DNA of 64,000 nucleotides from assembly GCF_027579695.1 (NCBI RefSeq), contig NC_083570.1:97986463-98050462 (forward strand), written 5' to 3'. The notes below the pieces were generated by a model. That model saw only the letters and a program-made list of their open reading frames with translations. It searched no databases and was not told the DNA's origin. Made by a program: the position numbers and the translations under genes. The DNA is from Neoarius graeffei. Its lineage: Eukaryota; Chordata; Actinopteri; Siluriformes; Ariidae. Below are positions 1-11,404 of the stretch, piece by piece (the stretch's first letter is position 1; the number at the start of each line of letters is the position of its first letter).

Positions 1-244
1 CTGTTTGCGTGTGAACGCCAGGGCAGCGCAAAACATTTTAGATTTTGCTTCATTTTCATCACAGAGAATTTAATCTAGGTTACGCAACGATGTTAGACTT
101 TCTTTGGAAAATTAAGACCTCCCTGGAAAAAATTAAGACTTTCAAGATGAAATTTAATACTTTTAAGGCCTTAATTCTGGAAAATGAAATTCAATACTTT
201 AATACTTTTAAGACTCCGCGGGTACCCTGCAAAAGATTGTTAAA

Positions 245-604
245 GTGTCGATAATTGTAGCTGCCGCTCTAGTATTTTGTAAACTAGTAAATAGTGCCCG
301 AACAATCAAATTTCGTATTGATTATAAAATACTACTATTGACCTTTAAAGCACTGAATGGTCTCGCACCACAGTACCTGAGTGAACTTCTGCTCCTCTAT
401 GACCCGCCACGCCTACTTAGATCAAAAGGTGCAGGCTATCTGCTGGTACCTCGTATAGTGAAGGCTACATCAGGGGGCAGAGCCTTTTCTTACAAAGCCC
501 CACAGTTATGGAACAGCCTTCCAAGTAGTGTTTGGGAATCAGACACAGTCTCAGTGTTTAAGTCTAGACTGAAAACATATCTGTTTAGTCAAGCCTTTTG
601 TTAA
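245..604 (+). pseudogene. LINE reverse-transcriptase C-terminal fragment
   Basis: The frame reads ...KILLLTFKALNGLAPQYLSE...PHLWNSLP-like, ending FKSRLKTYLFSQAFC and a stop. This is the C-terminal end typical of fish non-LTR retrotransposon ORF2 (the 'FKALNGLAP...LWNSLP...FK+RLKT.LF' pattern). The catalytic part is missing, so it is a 5'-truncated relic. Nothing recognisable precedes it in 1-244. Confidence 0.75.
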
Positions 605-1084
605 TGGTGTTTATGAGGTAAAGGAGTAGATCTGGAGGGTCCTCAGACATAGCATGGTTTTCCCCAAAGCGTTTTAGAGTGTCGGGCCCGATACGCTTGC
701 TCTGCCTGCCCATACGCTTAGTCGCTTTAGTTAAAATCCGATACACTATGGCCCTGTCCACACGGCAACGGATTCAGGTGAATCTGATAAAACTGTTCAT
801 CGTTTCGGCCTGGCGTCCACACGGCACCAGCGTTTTGGGTGCCCCAAAATGAAATCTTTTGAGAACGGGTTCCAGAGTGAAAAAAATCTGGCAACGGAGC
901 CGTTGCGAAGTCGTCTGGATGAGTAGAACGGATTTGTTTACGATGACGTCACAACCACATGTGCTTCACGCCGGGTAGAAGTGTAACGAACTCGATGCGA
1001 GTTGTCAACAAACCCTATAACTTGGTTCATGAAACGCGCTTACAAAATATTTTCACTGTGAATATTTATTGTGTAATGGTGCAA

Positions 1085-1087
<3 letters not shown>

Positions 1088-1121
<34 letters not shown>
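1088..1121. repeat. (AG)n microsatellite
   Basis: A pure dinucleotide run of about 34 bp. Confidence 0.97.
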
Positions 1122-1124
<3 letters not shown>

Positions 1125-1678
1125 CTAGCCCTCAGGGCAGAGTCAATTCCGCCAGCAAAAATAGGGAAAAAAAAAAAAAAAAGAGCGATTTCAACTCTTC
1201 AGATGTTGGTTTAAGTCCGACAATACATTCCTCAAAAAGGGCGTAGAAGAACAAAGTAATCCATCAACGTGTAGCATTCAATTTATTCCGGACCATTAAA
1301 GAATTCTGGGGGATATCAGAATGTTGGCGTACCGGCTTCCATCTACCCCCGTTCATTCCTCTCTCTCTCCATCTACCCCCGTTCATTCCTCTTTCCGCGT
1401 CTCCATTCAAAAAACGAGCACGTGATTTAAAGGGACTATATCCATAGGATAGGGAGTGAGAAAGTGTGTGCGTGTGACAGTGACAGTCACTGTGCGCATG
1501 CGCAGTTATGCGCATGCGTCTACTTCTATTGTTCTGGCGTCTCCGATGGGACCGTCTTACAGCGCACGTAGAGGTGTGGCATGTGTGTTGCATCGTTTTC
1601 AGCAAGCGTTGCGTTGCCATATGAACCTGATATTTTACTGATCTGTTGCCCATGTGGACGCGATATTTAAAAAAAAAA

Positions 1679-1683
<5 letters not shown>

Positions 1684-1740
<57 letters not shown>
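1684..1740. repeat. (AT)n microsatellite
   Basis: A pure AT run of about 57 bp following an A15 tract. Confidence 0.97.
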
Positions 1741-1744
<4 letters not shown>

Positions 1745-2073
1745 GCCATTGTCATGTGGATGTAGCCTAAGATTTATACTGATACGTTAAATTTCCTACC
1801 CACAAGTAACTAGATACATAGGAGAGCAAATAACAGATCCATTTACATACTGATTGATATTTGTGTTAAACAAGCAGCCTTTTTTCCAACATTTGTGTTC
1901 TGTCAAAGTAATATGTCTGCGTGGTATGATGTAAACAAATAATCTGTTGGCTAAGTCAAGATCACGTGTTCAAACTGTCCAATAAAAACATCGAAAGAAA
2001 ACGTCAGACATCCCGGAATTTTCCGATTCATTATAAGCCATCTCACTGGCTGCCGATGTCGTCACCGACCAGA

Positions 2074-2220
2074 CGGACAAAGCCGACTGATTTTAATAAG
2101 CTAGGAGAAGACTCGCTGGACAATTTGATCCACATCAGCATGGATGACAGCGAGACGGACTATGAGAGGGCTGCCCAACATTGGGCCGAGCAAAAGCCGA
2201 GGAGAATTAATCTGCTTTAA
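2074..2220 (+). pseudogene. Possible hAT transposase C-terminal tail
   Basis: The frame ends SLDNLIHISMDDSETDYERA, then AQHWAEQKPRRINLL and a stop. The 'LD.LI.IS......A..W...K.RR' pattern resembles the hAT dimerisation tail seen in fish zinc-finger BED-type transposases. Nothing of the rest of the protein is nearby. Confidence 0.35.
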
Positions 2221-2555
2221 AGGATCATTCATTAGTTTGGGTTTGCAGAAAGGTTATGTACTTATAAACACTCTCACGAAGTGAAGTTGTCCAAATGTGT
2301 CAAACATAGCATCATTTCAAATAATAATCATAAGCATTTTTGGCAGTGTGATGACACTGGGAACCATTTAACAGAAGGCGGCTCGGGATTATTCTTTGGT
2401 TAAAGGCTCACAGTGACATCACACTGCCAAATACGCTTATCATTATTATTTGAAATTATGCTACATTTGACACTTAACACACTCTCTTCATGAATGTGTT
2501 AATAAGTACATAATCTTTCTGCAAACTTAAACGTATGAATTAAGTTTTTCCTTTA
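2217..2555. repeat. Inverted repeat, arms about 140 bp
   Basis: The left arm (about 2230-2352) and right arm (about 2412-2545) are reverse complements with roughly 85-90% identity by eye, separated by about 60 bp. An example is ggcagtgtgatg at 2342-2353 against catcacactgcc near 2416. It is probably a foldback MITE. Confidence 0.7.
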
Positions 2556-3411
2556 AATATGTTTTAATCTTAATCTAGTCCATTTAATAAAGTGGCTAAA
2601 TTTAAACTTTATAATATCCAGTCGCCTTACTTTTCTTTTCAGTGCATCTTAGTTCTACATGTATTACGGTAATTGCATCAGAAACATTCTGAATCATTAC
2701 AGTTACAGTAATACAGCGACTTATTTTAAGGTGGCAGGTCTTGGGTTCAGATCCCTTTGTGATCAACAGGAGGTCATGATGATCGATTCTCTTCATTGGA
2801 TTGTAGAAGACGGAGCAAACCACTGGTCATGTTTTCATGCACGTTTTTGTTACAGCACTACTTGATCAGAGATAATTAAGGGATCCCTGTAGATTTTCAA
2901 TCTATCATGTATCTCAGTAATCTATAACAAAACAGTGTAACTTGCTTGATGAACTTTAAGGTGAAATTTCAAACGTGTATACATTAATACTATTTAGGTC
3001 AGAAATCATTGAAACACTGGTCAAATCGATCCTATAATCATGTATCGAAAACCTCAGAGACCCTGAAAATGCACCTGAGAGCATCTCGTTTCAAAAAATT
3101 TTCCGGGGGGCCATGTCCCCAGACCCCATAGTTTCGCTTCACGCCTTTGGCGCTCAATTGTCTGTGTTTTATCATGCCAGAATTTAGGGCTTTAATTTTT
3201 TTTCTGGGAAAAACACTGCATGGAATGTTTTGGTAAACTGGGATGTATGGATGCTGTCAGTCCCTCACTCGAGTTTGTTGACGGTGTAGTGGCTGCTGCT
3301 TTATGTCCCGGGGCTCCCTCATGCCCGTGTTACCTTCTGGCTCTCCCCTTTTAGTTATGCTGTCATAGTTAGTTGCTGGAGTCCCTGCTCCAGCAACTAA
3401 CTCCCTGGGGT
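2556..3411. other. No gene recognised
   Basis: AT-rich sequence. A short GC-rich stretch near 3100-3150 resembles a non-coding repeat also seen near 46340-46400. No coding exon with splice signals was identified. Confidence 0.5.
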
Positions 3412-4060
3412 GGCACGGTGGTGTAGTGGTTAGCACAGTCACCTCACAGCAAGAAGGTTCCGGGTTCGAGAAGAAGAAACCTTTATTTGTCACATGCACA
3501 CTTCAAGCACAGTGAAATTCATCCTCTGCATTTAACCCATCTGAAGCAGTGAACACGCGCACACACTCAGAGCAGTGGGCAGCCACACCAGAGCACCCGG
3601 GGAGCAGTCAGGGGTTCGGTACCTTGCTCAAGGGCACCCCATGTCAACCTAACTGCATGTCTTTGGATTGTGGGGGAAACCCATGCAAACTCCACACAGA
3701 AAGGCCCTTGCCGGCTGCTGGGTTCGAACCCAGAACCTTCTTGCCGTGACGCGACCGTGCTAACCACTACACCACCATGCTGCTGGTCAAGCCCAATGAC
3801 CGGCGAGGGCCTTTCTGTGTGGAGTTTGCATGGGTTTCCTCCACAGTCCAAAGACATGCAGTTAGGTTAACATGGGTTGGCCTTGGGCTGAGGTGCCCTT
3901 GAGCAAGGTACCGAACCCCTGACTGCTCCCCGGGCGCTCTGGTGTGGCTGGCCACTGCTCTGAGTGTGTGCGCTTGTTCACTGCTTCAGATGGGTTAAAT
4001 GCAGAAGATGAATTTCACTGTGCTTGAAGTGTGTATGTGACAAAGGTTTCTTCTTCTTCT
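3412..4060 (+). mobile_element. SINE family B copy split by a second, inverted B copy
   Basis: The + copy has the tRNA-like head at 3412-3470 and resumes at about 3789 (tgaccggcgagggcc), running to the tail near 4060 (tgtgacaaaggtttcttctt). The inverted copy occupies about 3471-3788. Family B shares its head and central segment with the main SINE but has a different 3' part (complement of aaacctttatttgtcacatg and gttcggtaccttgctcaagg). Confidence 0.8.
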
Positions 4061-4975
4061 TCGGCTTGTACTCAGTGCAGTAAGACATTGGGCATACCTA
4101 ACAACCAGTGTTATCTCTCTCTTCCCCCAAAATCTGTCCCTCTGAGTTACATGTCCATCCTGAGATCGAGATCTGACCTCTTCGGCTCCTCGGACCTGCC
4201 TGATCCATCCTGGTGCCCTGTGTCTAGTTGGAGTCTCATCAGTAGAGGACGGCCCCATATGGACAGTTCAAAGTCGCACTTGGAGGACGCTCTGGACTCT
4301 TACAGTAATGCTTTTATGGCTGAGGACTACAGTTGACTTGCTAACTTTAGGACTGCAGTTGTCATGAACAGTTTTGCACTCAAGTTTCCATCAATGAAGA
4401 GTTTATAACATCAACGAAACTGACTTCATGCTCATCTCAAGCCGCTTTATCCTGTTCAACAGGGTCGCAGGCGAGCTGGAGCCTATCCCAGCTGACTAGC
4501 GAAAGGCGGGGTACACCCTGGACAAGTCGCCAGGTCATCACAGGGCTGACACATAGACACAGACAACCATTCACACTCACATTCACACCTACGCTCAATT
4601 TAGAGTCACCAGTTAACCTAACCTGCATGTCTTTGGACTGTGGGGGAAACCGGAGCACCCGGAGGAAACCCACGCGGACACGGGGAGAACATGCAAACTC
4701 CACACAGAAAGGCCCTCGCCGGCCACGGGGCTCGAACCCGGACCTTCTTGCTGTGAGGCGACAGCGCTAACCGCTACACCACCGTGCCGCCCCGACTTCA
4801 TGTTGCCCAAATGAGGATGGGTTCCCTTTTGAGTCTGGTTCCTCTCAAGGTTTCTTCCTCGCCACCGGCTTATCATTAGGGATAAAATTAGGTCATGTTT
4901 TAAGTCGTTCAAATTCTGTAAAGCTGCTTTAGTAAAATGTTTATTGCTAAAAGCTCGGTACAAACAAACTTGATT
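4061..4975 (+). repeat. Fish interspersed repeat with LINE-like 3' tail
   Basis: It contains the common fish segment ttgcccaaatgaggatgggt (4802-) and the tail ctgtaaagctgctttagtaa...ttgattga. It is split by the SINE at 4431-4793, which has a 9-bp target duplication inside it. Confidence 0.65.
4431..4793 (-). mobile_element. Main tRNA-headed SINE (Mermaid/V-SINE-like), copy 1
   Basis: The family, read 5'-3', starts ggcggcacggtggtgtagtg, has a Pol III A-box-like head and B-box (gggttcgagcc), a conserved middle (gtttgcatgttctccccgtg, tccaaagacatgcaggttag) and a tail ending gataatgagatgagatgag, about 370 bp in all. It is a non-coding retroposon that would move by a partner LINE's reverse transcriptase. 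This copy is flanked by gacttcatg at 4422-4430 and 4794-4802. The open frames it shows in several phases are not genes. Confidence 0.95.
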
Positions 4976-5108
4976 GACTAGTATTTTTGTGTGATAAAAT
5001 AACTCTGTTGCATGAACCAAATGAAAGAGGAAGTAAACTATGAATGAAATATAAATCTCTTTCAGTTGGACTGAAACATGCTGTTCTGTCTGCAGATATT
5101 TTTTTAGG

Positions 5109-5468
5109 GCTGTCGAAGTTAACGCGATAATAACGCATTAACGCGATCTCAATTTATCGCGATAAAAAAAAAATAGTGCCGTTAACACAAATTCTAATTT
5201 GGCCCTGCGAGTCACCCGTAGTTCATGTTGAGGCTTGTCGCGCGCTGCTGCAATAAGAGGAAGCGTGAGTGATGGAGAAAGGTCTGTTAAACGAGAAGTT
5301 TAATTTCAAAAGAAGAGTGTGATTGAGTTGGTTTTGGTATGCACTTTGCAGTTCTAAAATACTTTTGTAAAGTGAGATTTCAGTATGCTGTAGCACTGGG
5401 ATATGACACTAAATGTCTTTATTGAAGTCCAACTGCGATTTATTTTTGTTTGCACAGCACTGTGAAGT
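5109..5468. mobile_element. hAT-like terminus ('agggctgtcgaagttaacgc')
   Basis: This is the common fish hAT-type end agggctgtc followed by taacgcgataataacgc palindromes. Its partner end was not established. The rest, to 5468, is unrecognised AT-rich sequence. Confidence 0.5.
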
Positions 5469-6948
5469 ATGGAATCAATTTTGTGCCAAAATGTTCATAC
5501 AATACTTTTGAAATATCAAACAAAAACGACAAATCAAAATACAAAGTCAATTTTTTTAGACTGGCAAACAAATTATTCGTGTAATCGTGCAAAATATCAG
5601 TCTATTACTCTTCAGAAGCCTTTTATTTTTGTTCCGCGTCTTTCTCAGTTTTGTTTGACGTAATTTATTTTGGTTGCGATTCCAGCTTTCTCGTTTGCGC
5701 TCCCTGACTTTTTGCTTGCAGTTTTGGCACAAACTTCACGTGTGGGCGGGCTGTCCAGGAATGCATTCCCATTGGCTAACTTGTGTTTGACTGACAGCTT
5801 CGCTCAGCCATTTCCTACTCGGATTCTGGCGGACTGTTTGACGAGTGACCGATCCATTGACGGTAAACAAGGATGGAGTGGACTTCAGTGGCGACTATGA
5901 TACTGAATTAATTCAACAAAGTGTAAATGCGGGACAAATGTGTTGTATGTGTTGCAGTAGTGCACATTATGCAGGTGTTTCGTGGCAAGTCAAATGTTAG
6001 CCTTAGCTCCACTACCCAATATAATAGCTGTCTTGCTAACGTTAAACACGCCTGCGTAATGTGCACTACTGCAACACATACAACACATTTGTCCCGTACT
6101 TACACTTTGTTGAATTAATTCAATATCATAGTCGCCACTGAAGTCCACTCGATCCTTGTTTACCGTCAATGGATCGGTCACTCGTCAAACAGTCCGCCAA
6201 AATCCGAGTAGGGAATGGCTGAGCGTAGCTGTCAGTCAAACACAAGTTAGCCAATGGGAATGCATTCCTGGACAGCCCACCCACACGTGAAGTTTGTGCC
6301 AAAACTGCAAGCAAAAAGTCAGGGAGCGCAAACGAGAAAGATGGAATCGCAACCAAAATAAATTACGTCAAACAAAACTGAGAAAGAGGGCGGCACGGTG
6401 GTGTAGTGGTTAGCGCTGTCGCCTCACAGCAAGAAGGTCCGGGTTCGAGCCCCGTGGCCGGCGAGGGCCTTTCTGTGTGGAGTTTGCATGTTCTCCCCGT
6501 GTCCGCGTGGGTTTCCTCCGGGTGCTCCGGTTTCCCCCACAGTCAAAGACATGCAGGTTAGGTTAACTGGTGACTCTAAATTGACCGTAGGTGTGAATGT
6601 GAGTGTGAATGGTTGTCTGTGTCTATGTGTCAGCCCTGTGATGACCTGGCGACTTGTCCAGGGTGTACCCCGCCTTTCGCCCGTAGTCAGCTGGGATAGG
6701 CTCCAGCTTGCCTGCGACCCTGTAGAAGGATAAAGCGGCTACAGATAATGAGATGAGAAAACTGAGAAAGACGCGGAACAAAAATAAAAGGTTTCTGAAG
6801 AGTAATAGACTGATATTTTGCACGATTACACAAAATTTGTTTGCCAGTCTAAAAAAATTTGACTTTTTTTTTTGTATTTTGATTTGTCGTTTTTGTTTGA
6901 TATTTCAAAAGTATTATATGAACATTTTGGCACAAAATTGATTCCATA
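5469..6948. repeat. Foldback element, two ~515-bp arms around a 60-bp loop
   Basis: Arm 1 (5469-5980) and arm 2 (6044-6948, minus the inserted SINE) are nearly identical reverse complements, for example tggaatcaattttgtgccaa at 5470 against its complement ending at 6947. The loop is 5981-6043. The CpG-containing inner part (ttgacgagtgaccgatccat) is present in both arms. No protein is encoded. Confidence 0.9.
6388..6758 (+). mobile_element. Main SINE copy 2
   Basis: Full-length copy inserted in the right arm of the foldback. It is flanked by a perfect 13-bp duplication, aaactgagaaaga, at 6375-6387 and 6759-6771. It therefore inserted after the foldback formed. Confidence 0.96.
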
Positions 6949-7652
6949 GTGAAGTCCTATAGGCTGTGACTGAATACAACTCCAGCACAATTGAAGTTTT
7001 ATTTCATTTTTATTTTCTTTTGTCACACATGTCTGAACTGAGACACAGTAGTATGTGACTACATGTTTTATATTTGAGGCCCACGTTACACGGGGACGGT
7101 CTGAAACAAAAGCGCGAAAGTCCGTTTTCGTTCTCACTTTTTTCCGCGTCTACACGACCGTTTTCAAGGAGGAAACCTGCGTCTATACGGTGACGCATAA
7201 ATGTGTGGAATTCAATTGGATGTGCATGCCAGGCGGCTAGGTGGCGCTGTGAAAGACCTCCGCTATGTCTGCACGCATGCGCAACGTCTTCCGTCTTGTC
7301 TGATCTGCACCGCGAAAACTTTGACTACTCTGGCTATGGTAAGTAAGAAAGTAAGTAAAAAAGTAAGAGCATACTATACCCGCCTCTGTTCATTAACGGT
7401 ATATGTACAGATTCGGTATAGATGTTCGAAGGACTCCTGGACGTTTATTAAAGCTGCCAGAGCAGCTTGAAGGTCCGTTGGATCGATGTAATCAGACATG
7501 CTCTTACTTTTTTACTTACTTTCTTACTTCCTGGGCTGGCATGTACAGTATATGACATATGTATGATGTAAACGCGTACCCGATGTGAGCAGATCCGAGC
7601 AGAGTTTCGCGTATTGGGTAGTTTAGACGGATATGCAACGGGGGCTGTTTTT

Positions 7653-8423
7653 GAGGCCCTGTTTACATTATTTGAATCAGCGGATTGTCAGATTAACGTT
7701 TTTAAAACGATTCGCGTACACACACAAAATTTCTGTGCCCGCAACAAAACCGTTCCCTGTGCACACAGCAACGCCAATACACGGATACGCTAATCACATG
7801 ACTAATTAGACGGCACGTCACATGATCCCAGTGCATATCGGGCATGCGCAAGTCACTCACCACTTGCAAGTGGAAGGATGGCAAGCCTAAAGACCATTTT
7901 TTCATGGACGGATGACGAGGTCCAATTGTTACTAAACGTAACACTGGATTATAAAACAACGGTGTCGGCTCAGGGTGTGGACTGGGAAAGTGTCCAAACA
8001 AAACATGGGGACATACTGGGCCGTTTTTTGGACCACTACCCCTCGCCAGAGGATGCCCGCGCAAGTGGGAAAGACTTCCCTCAAGCGAAGGAGGAGATCT
8101 CAAAAGGTACACATTTGAAATATATGTCTTTGTTTAAAACTGAAGTAAATATGACGTGGCATGACCAACGCCAGCGAATCAGGAAGGTGGATGTCACAGT
8201 GACGTTGTCCAATGATGACGTCAGCTAGAGCTCAGCACTACGTATCCTTGTTCCTCACTGTTTACACAGCACCGGATCAGATACGTACTGGGTTGAATAT
8301 GTGGGCCCTGGCGGATTCAAGTTGTTCCGCCTGTGGAGTCGTTTCCCGGCATTTTAATGTGAACGGACAGTGCATCCACAACAAAAACGAGACGGATACG
8401 GTCTAATGTAAACACCACCTAAC
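7653..8423. mobile_element. Nested element with 'gccctgtttacatta' end and Myb-like exon
   Basis: Its ends are tgtttacatta (left, near 7662) and the complement taatgtaaaca (right, near 8404). It encloses the Myb/SANT-like exon at 7878-8106. Confidence 0.45.
7878..8106 (+). pseudogene. Myb/SANT-like DNA-binding exon of a DNA transposon
   Basis: The frame starts MASLKTIFSWTDDEVQLLLN and continues ...GVDWESVQTKHGDILGRF...PSPEDARASGKDFPQAKEE, ending at a possible donor g|gtacac. W-T-D-D-E-V...L...V.W...Q.K..DI is the helix-turn-helix pattern of the Myb/SANT-like proteins carried by fish DNA transposons, where they help bind element ends. Only the first exon is present. No stop interrupts it, so it may be a young copy. 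The assignment rests on family pattern alone. Confidence 0.55.
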
Positions 8424-9385
8424 TTAAGGCCTCTGCATGCTCTTGCGACAAGGCTTTCGCAGATAGCTTTTCGCAGACAGTTGTAATTTATTGTTGAGCG
8501 GGGAGTAATAGGCGTGCGCAATGTTATTCACCGCCACAACGCAAGGGGGCGTGAAGTCACGAAATCGCTAGGAGTAGTTGGTGGGTGTGGTTAGTGGAGT
8601 GTTTATCCTCCGGTTACTTATAATGACTAGAACTGGAGTCGTATAGATGTGCGTACTTCCTCACTTCCTCGATCAACCGCTCTTCGTGCTGCTCCATCTT
8701 CGCTCGTGTTTTTAAAAATGCCGGTCGTGAAAACAAACCAAACCAGGAAAGTAGGAAGTGCATGTACAGCGGATGTAGAGTGGACCAATCAGAGCCCTCG
8801 TCTGCGAGGCTTCTGCGGTGGTCACAATTTTTGGGAGGTGTGCGCAGAGCGTCTGCGAAGGTGGGGGGGGCTACGCAGACACTGTCTGCGACGCTATCTG
8901 CGAGGACTGGGTTGTCAGCATAAATTGGCCTTTATCCACTCTGGAAGGCGTTTTCAATTTTTTCCGTTTTTCAGCCTTGGAAACGCCGTCTCCGTGTAGA
9001 CCAAAGGCACGTCCGATAAAATATTTAGTCGTTTTTACCTGACAGCGTCCTCGTGTAAACGGGCCCTGAGACTACAGCTCCCTAAGGCCAAGAAAAAATA
9101 ATTGTTTGTTTCCGGTTACCCGACCGACCGTTTAAAAAATGCCCCGACCCTAGACTTTTTTGTTAGATGTTTAAAAAAAAAAGTATTTTCGCCGACCAAC
9201 AATAAATTTTGAAAAAAAAAAAAATCCGCATTACGATTCGCATAATATTGTCGATCTGACAAGTGACTAATTCTAAAACGCATATATCGGACAAGAAACA
9301 CTCATTGATTTCTCACGGCCTCAACCTGACGTCATGACCTCTTTCCGGGAAACTCCGGCTTGTGTTGTACACAACGCTAGGCATC

Positions 9386-9700
9386 ATGGCGGCCAACGAA
9401 GTGTTCTCGATTACCGTGATCGGTTGCGACCACACGGAAGATTGTAAGACAATAAGTTCATTTTATAAGTTTTCAACTGTAAAAGAACTCTACGAACATT
9501 ATCATCCTCCGCTGGACGAGTCATGCAAACAGTATACACACAGCGCCCAGGCTAACGGCGGTATCGATATCACGATGGAAGTCATGTTGGAAAGCCTGCT
9601 CAGCAATTTTGGCTTGCGGGCACTGACACTTGAACGTAAACGGAAGCTGGAGTTTCAAAAAATGTTAGCTATCAAAACAAAAATACTAAAAGTACACTGA
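9386..9700 (+). CDS. Unrecognised intact 104-aa ORF inside the Harbinger-like element
   Basis: The start codon has a strong context (atcATGGCG). The protein begins MAANEVFSITVIGCDHTEDC and ends LEFQKMLAIKTKILKVH. It is a mixed, soluble-looking sequence without signal peptide or membrane segment. It has five cysteines and a Glu/Leu-rich middle (MEVMLESLLSNFGL) likely to be helical. An aataaa signal follows at about 9800. I do not recognise the family. It could be an accessory gene of the element, a first exon, or captured host sequence. Confidence 0.4.
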   Translation: MAANEVFSITVIGCDHTEDCKTISSFYKFSTVKELYEHYHPPLDESCKQYTHSAQANGGIDITMEVMLESLLSNFGLRALTLERKRKLEFQKMLAIKTKILKVH

Positions 9701-9826
9701 TTGATCATTTTGTATAATAGCAGGTCCAAAAGTCTAAAGATGTTTTTGATTGTTCTTTGTATTCATATTAAACATACAAGTTCACAACATAGTGTTCCTA
9801 ATAAAGTTAAGGTTCAACATTTGTAG

Positions 9827-11396
9827 TAGGGTTGGGCGGTATCCAAATTTTGATACCTTTAAACCGTCTCTGTGTTTTCCCGGGGTATACGGTATTACCG
9901 AGAAAAAAATATTTTGTTTCGGCCTACTGTGTAACGTGCGCCTATGCCTCAAATGTACTATTTAAAAGCAGCATAGCGAATTGTGTGGACTGTGGTATGG
10001 ATTAAGCAGCAAAGCGAATTTTGTGCATTAAGTAGGGTTGCCACATCTGAGTTGTAAAAAACCGGGACACATCGGTCGGCGGCCGCGCCTGCGCGCACGT
10101 ACGAGCGCGGGGGTTGAGGGCTGCGGACACGCACATCTACGATGCCTTATGCCTTATGTGAATGTTCACGTTTAAAAATAAAACAGTTCAACTGGTGCAG
10201 TTAGGCGTTTAGTTAAAATTCATTTTGTCTTCTTAACCCTTAAATGGGCACTACCACAAATATTATTACAAAAAATAATTTCATATAGGAATGATCTTAT
10301 TTGGACGCCAATTTTTTTTTTAAACAAATATTTAATAGTAGGCTAACAGCCCCCTGAAGAGTCTCTCCTCCCATTCCGTTTCCAAATCAAAATAATACAA
10401 ATATAATCCATATAATTTCTCTCAGTCTGCTTCGTTGTTGTTTTAGCCTTTTCTCTGGAGAACTGAACTTTAAAAGTTAGACTACCGTATCATACCAAAT
10501 AGCCCTAATCCTTTGTTTTAATCACAAGAGAGAGGTGCTATGTTATTGGGACAACTGATTTATTCATTTCTCACGCCAGTGTTCAGGCATTCTTTTTTGA
10601 TATATTTAATGATTTATTTAATGATTCGTTTATTGATGAAATTGGCCCAGGCTTTAGAACCAGCCTTTATCAGAATCAGAACATAGGAAGTAGACAGCCA
10701 GCCTATTCGCGCACCGACCAAGGGAACTCTCACCTATTGTTTGGTATTACGGTATTCCAGTATCTTTGATTTCGCGCGGCCGCCGTTGTATTGACCACGA
10801 TCACCTAGCAACGGCGACTGGCTGCGTGCGCAAACATTCGGTGAGGCCACACAAGTAGCTGCCTACAATATGCCCGCTTACGTGAAAACTATTAATATGT
10901 TAAGTGGCTGCGAGAAACATTAATGATGTGTTTATTTCAATGGGGATAATGTGAGGAAGTAAAAAACCAGGACAAAACGTGTCCCGGGAAGGTTATTCCA
11001 TTTTCCTGGACATTTTCCATTTTCCACAAAAAACCGGGACAATCCCGGAAAAACCTGGACGTGTGGCAACACTAGCATTAAGAGATATTTCAAAGCATCA
11101 CGCAACTCTTCCTTCATCTGTCAGACTCCAAAATGTCACGCAGGGTTGCCATGGTAACGACATAAACAACCCTGCACGCGATGAGAACTACTTTAGGAAA
11201 TTGATAGAATTAGTGAAAATACGATCACACAGTTATTCGGGACGATCTTCAATTTATTATTTTATATTATGACCTCATGTACTCCATATTTATTTAGATA
11301 TTATATATATTTTTTAAATGACGGTAATGAGACCGATACCGTTGGTACTTTTGGATACCTCGGGATACCTTCTTACCGTAATACCGCCCAACCCTA
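9827..11396. mobile_element. hAT-like element with 8-bp duplication atttgtag
   Basis: The ends tagggttgggcggtat (9827-) and ataccgcccaaccc ta (-11396) are inverted repeats. Flanks 9819-9826 and 11397-11404 are both atttgtag, an 8-bp duplication typical of hAT. It is interrupted by the element at 10033-11074. Confidence 0.88.
10033..11074. mobile_element. Nested hAT-like element with 8-bp duplication gcattaag
   Basis: The ends are tagggttgccac and gtggcaacacta. The 8-bp flanks gcattaag are at 10025-10032 and 11075-11082. The subterminal sequence holds repeated ccgggac/gtcccgg motifs (for example 10060s, 10980s, 11030s). No transposase was recognised. Confidence 0.88.
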
Positions 11397-11404
11397 ATTT
11401 GTAG

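Larger units (their letters stand above)
749..1766. mobile_element. Degenerate MITE with 'ggccctgtccacacgg' type ends
   Basis: The left end (ggccctgtccacacggcaac) and the complement of the right end (ggctacatccacatgacaat) form an imperfect inverted terminus, as in common fish nonautonomous DNA elements. Inside are an (AG)n run, a 30-bp tandem duplication near 1340-1400 and an (AT)n run. No transposase is present. Confidence 0.45.
7076..9069. mobile_element. DNA transposon with 'gaggcccacgttacac / gtgtaaacgggccc' ends
   Basis: The left end at about 7076 and the complement of the right end at 9068 share ggcccg(t)ttacacg-gacg over about 22 bp with a few mismatches. The element carries a second nested element (7653-8423). 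No full transposase is present. Confidence 0.55.
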
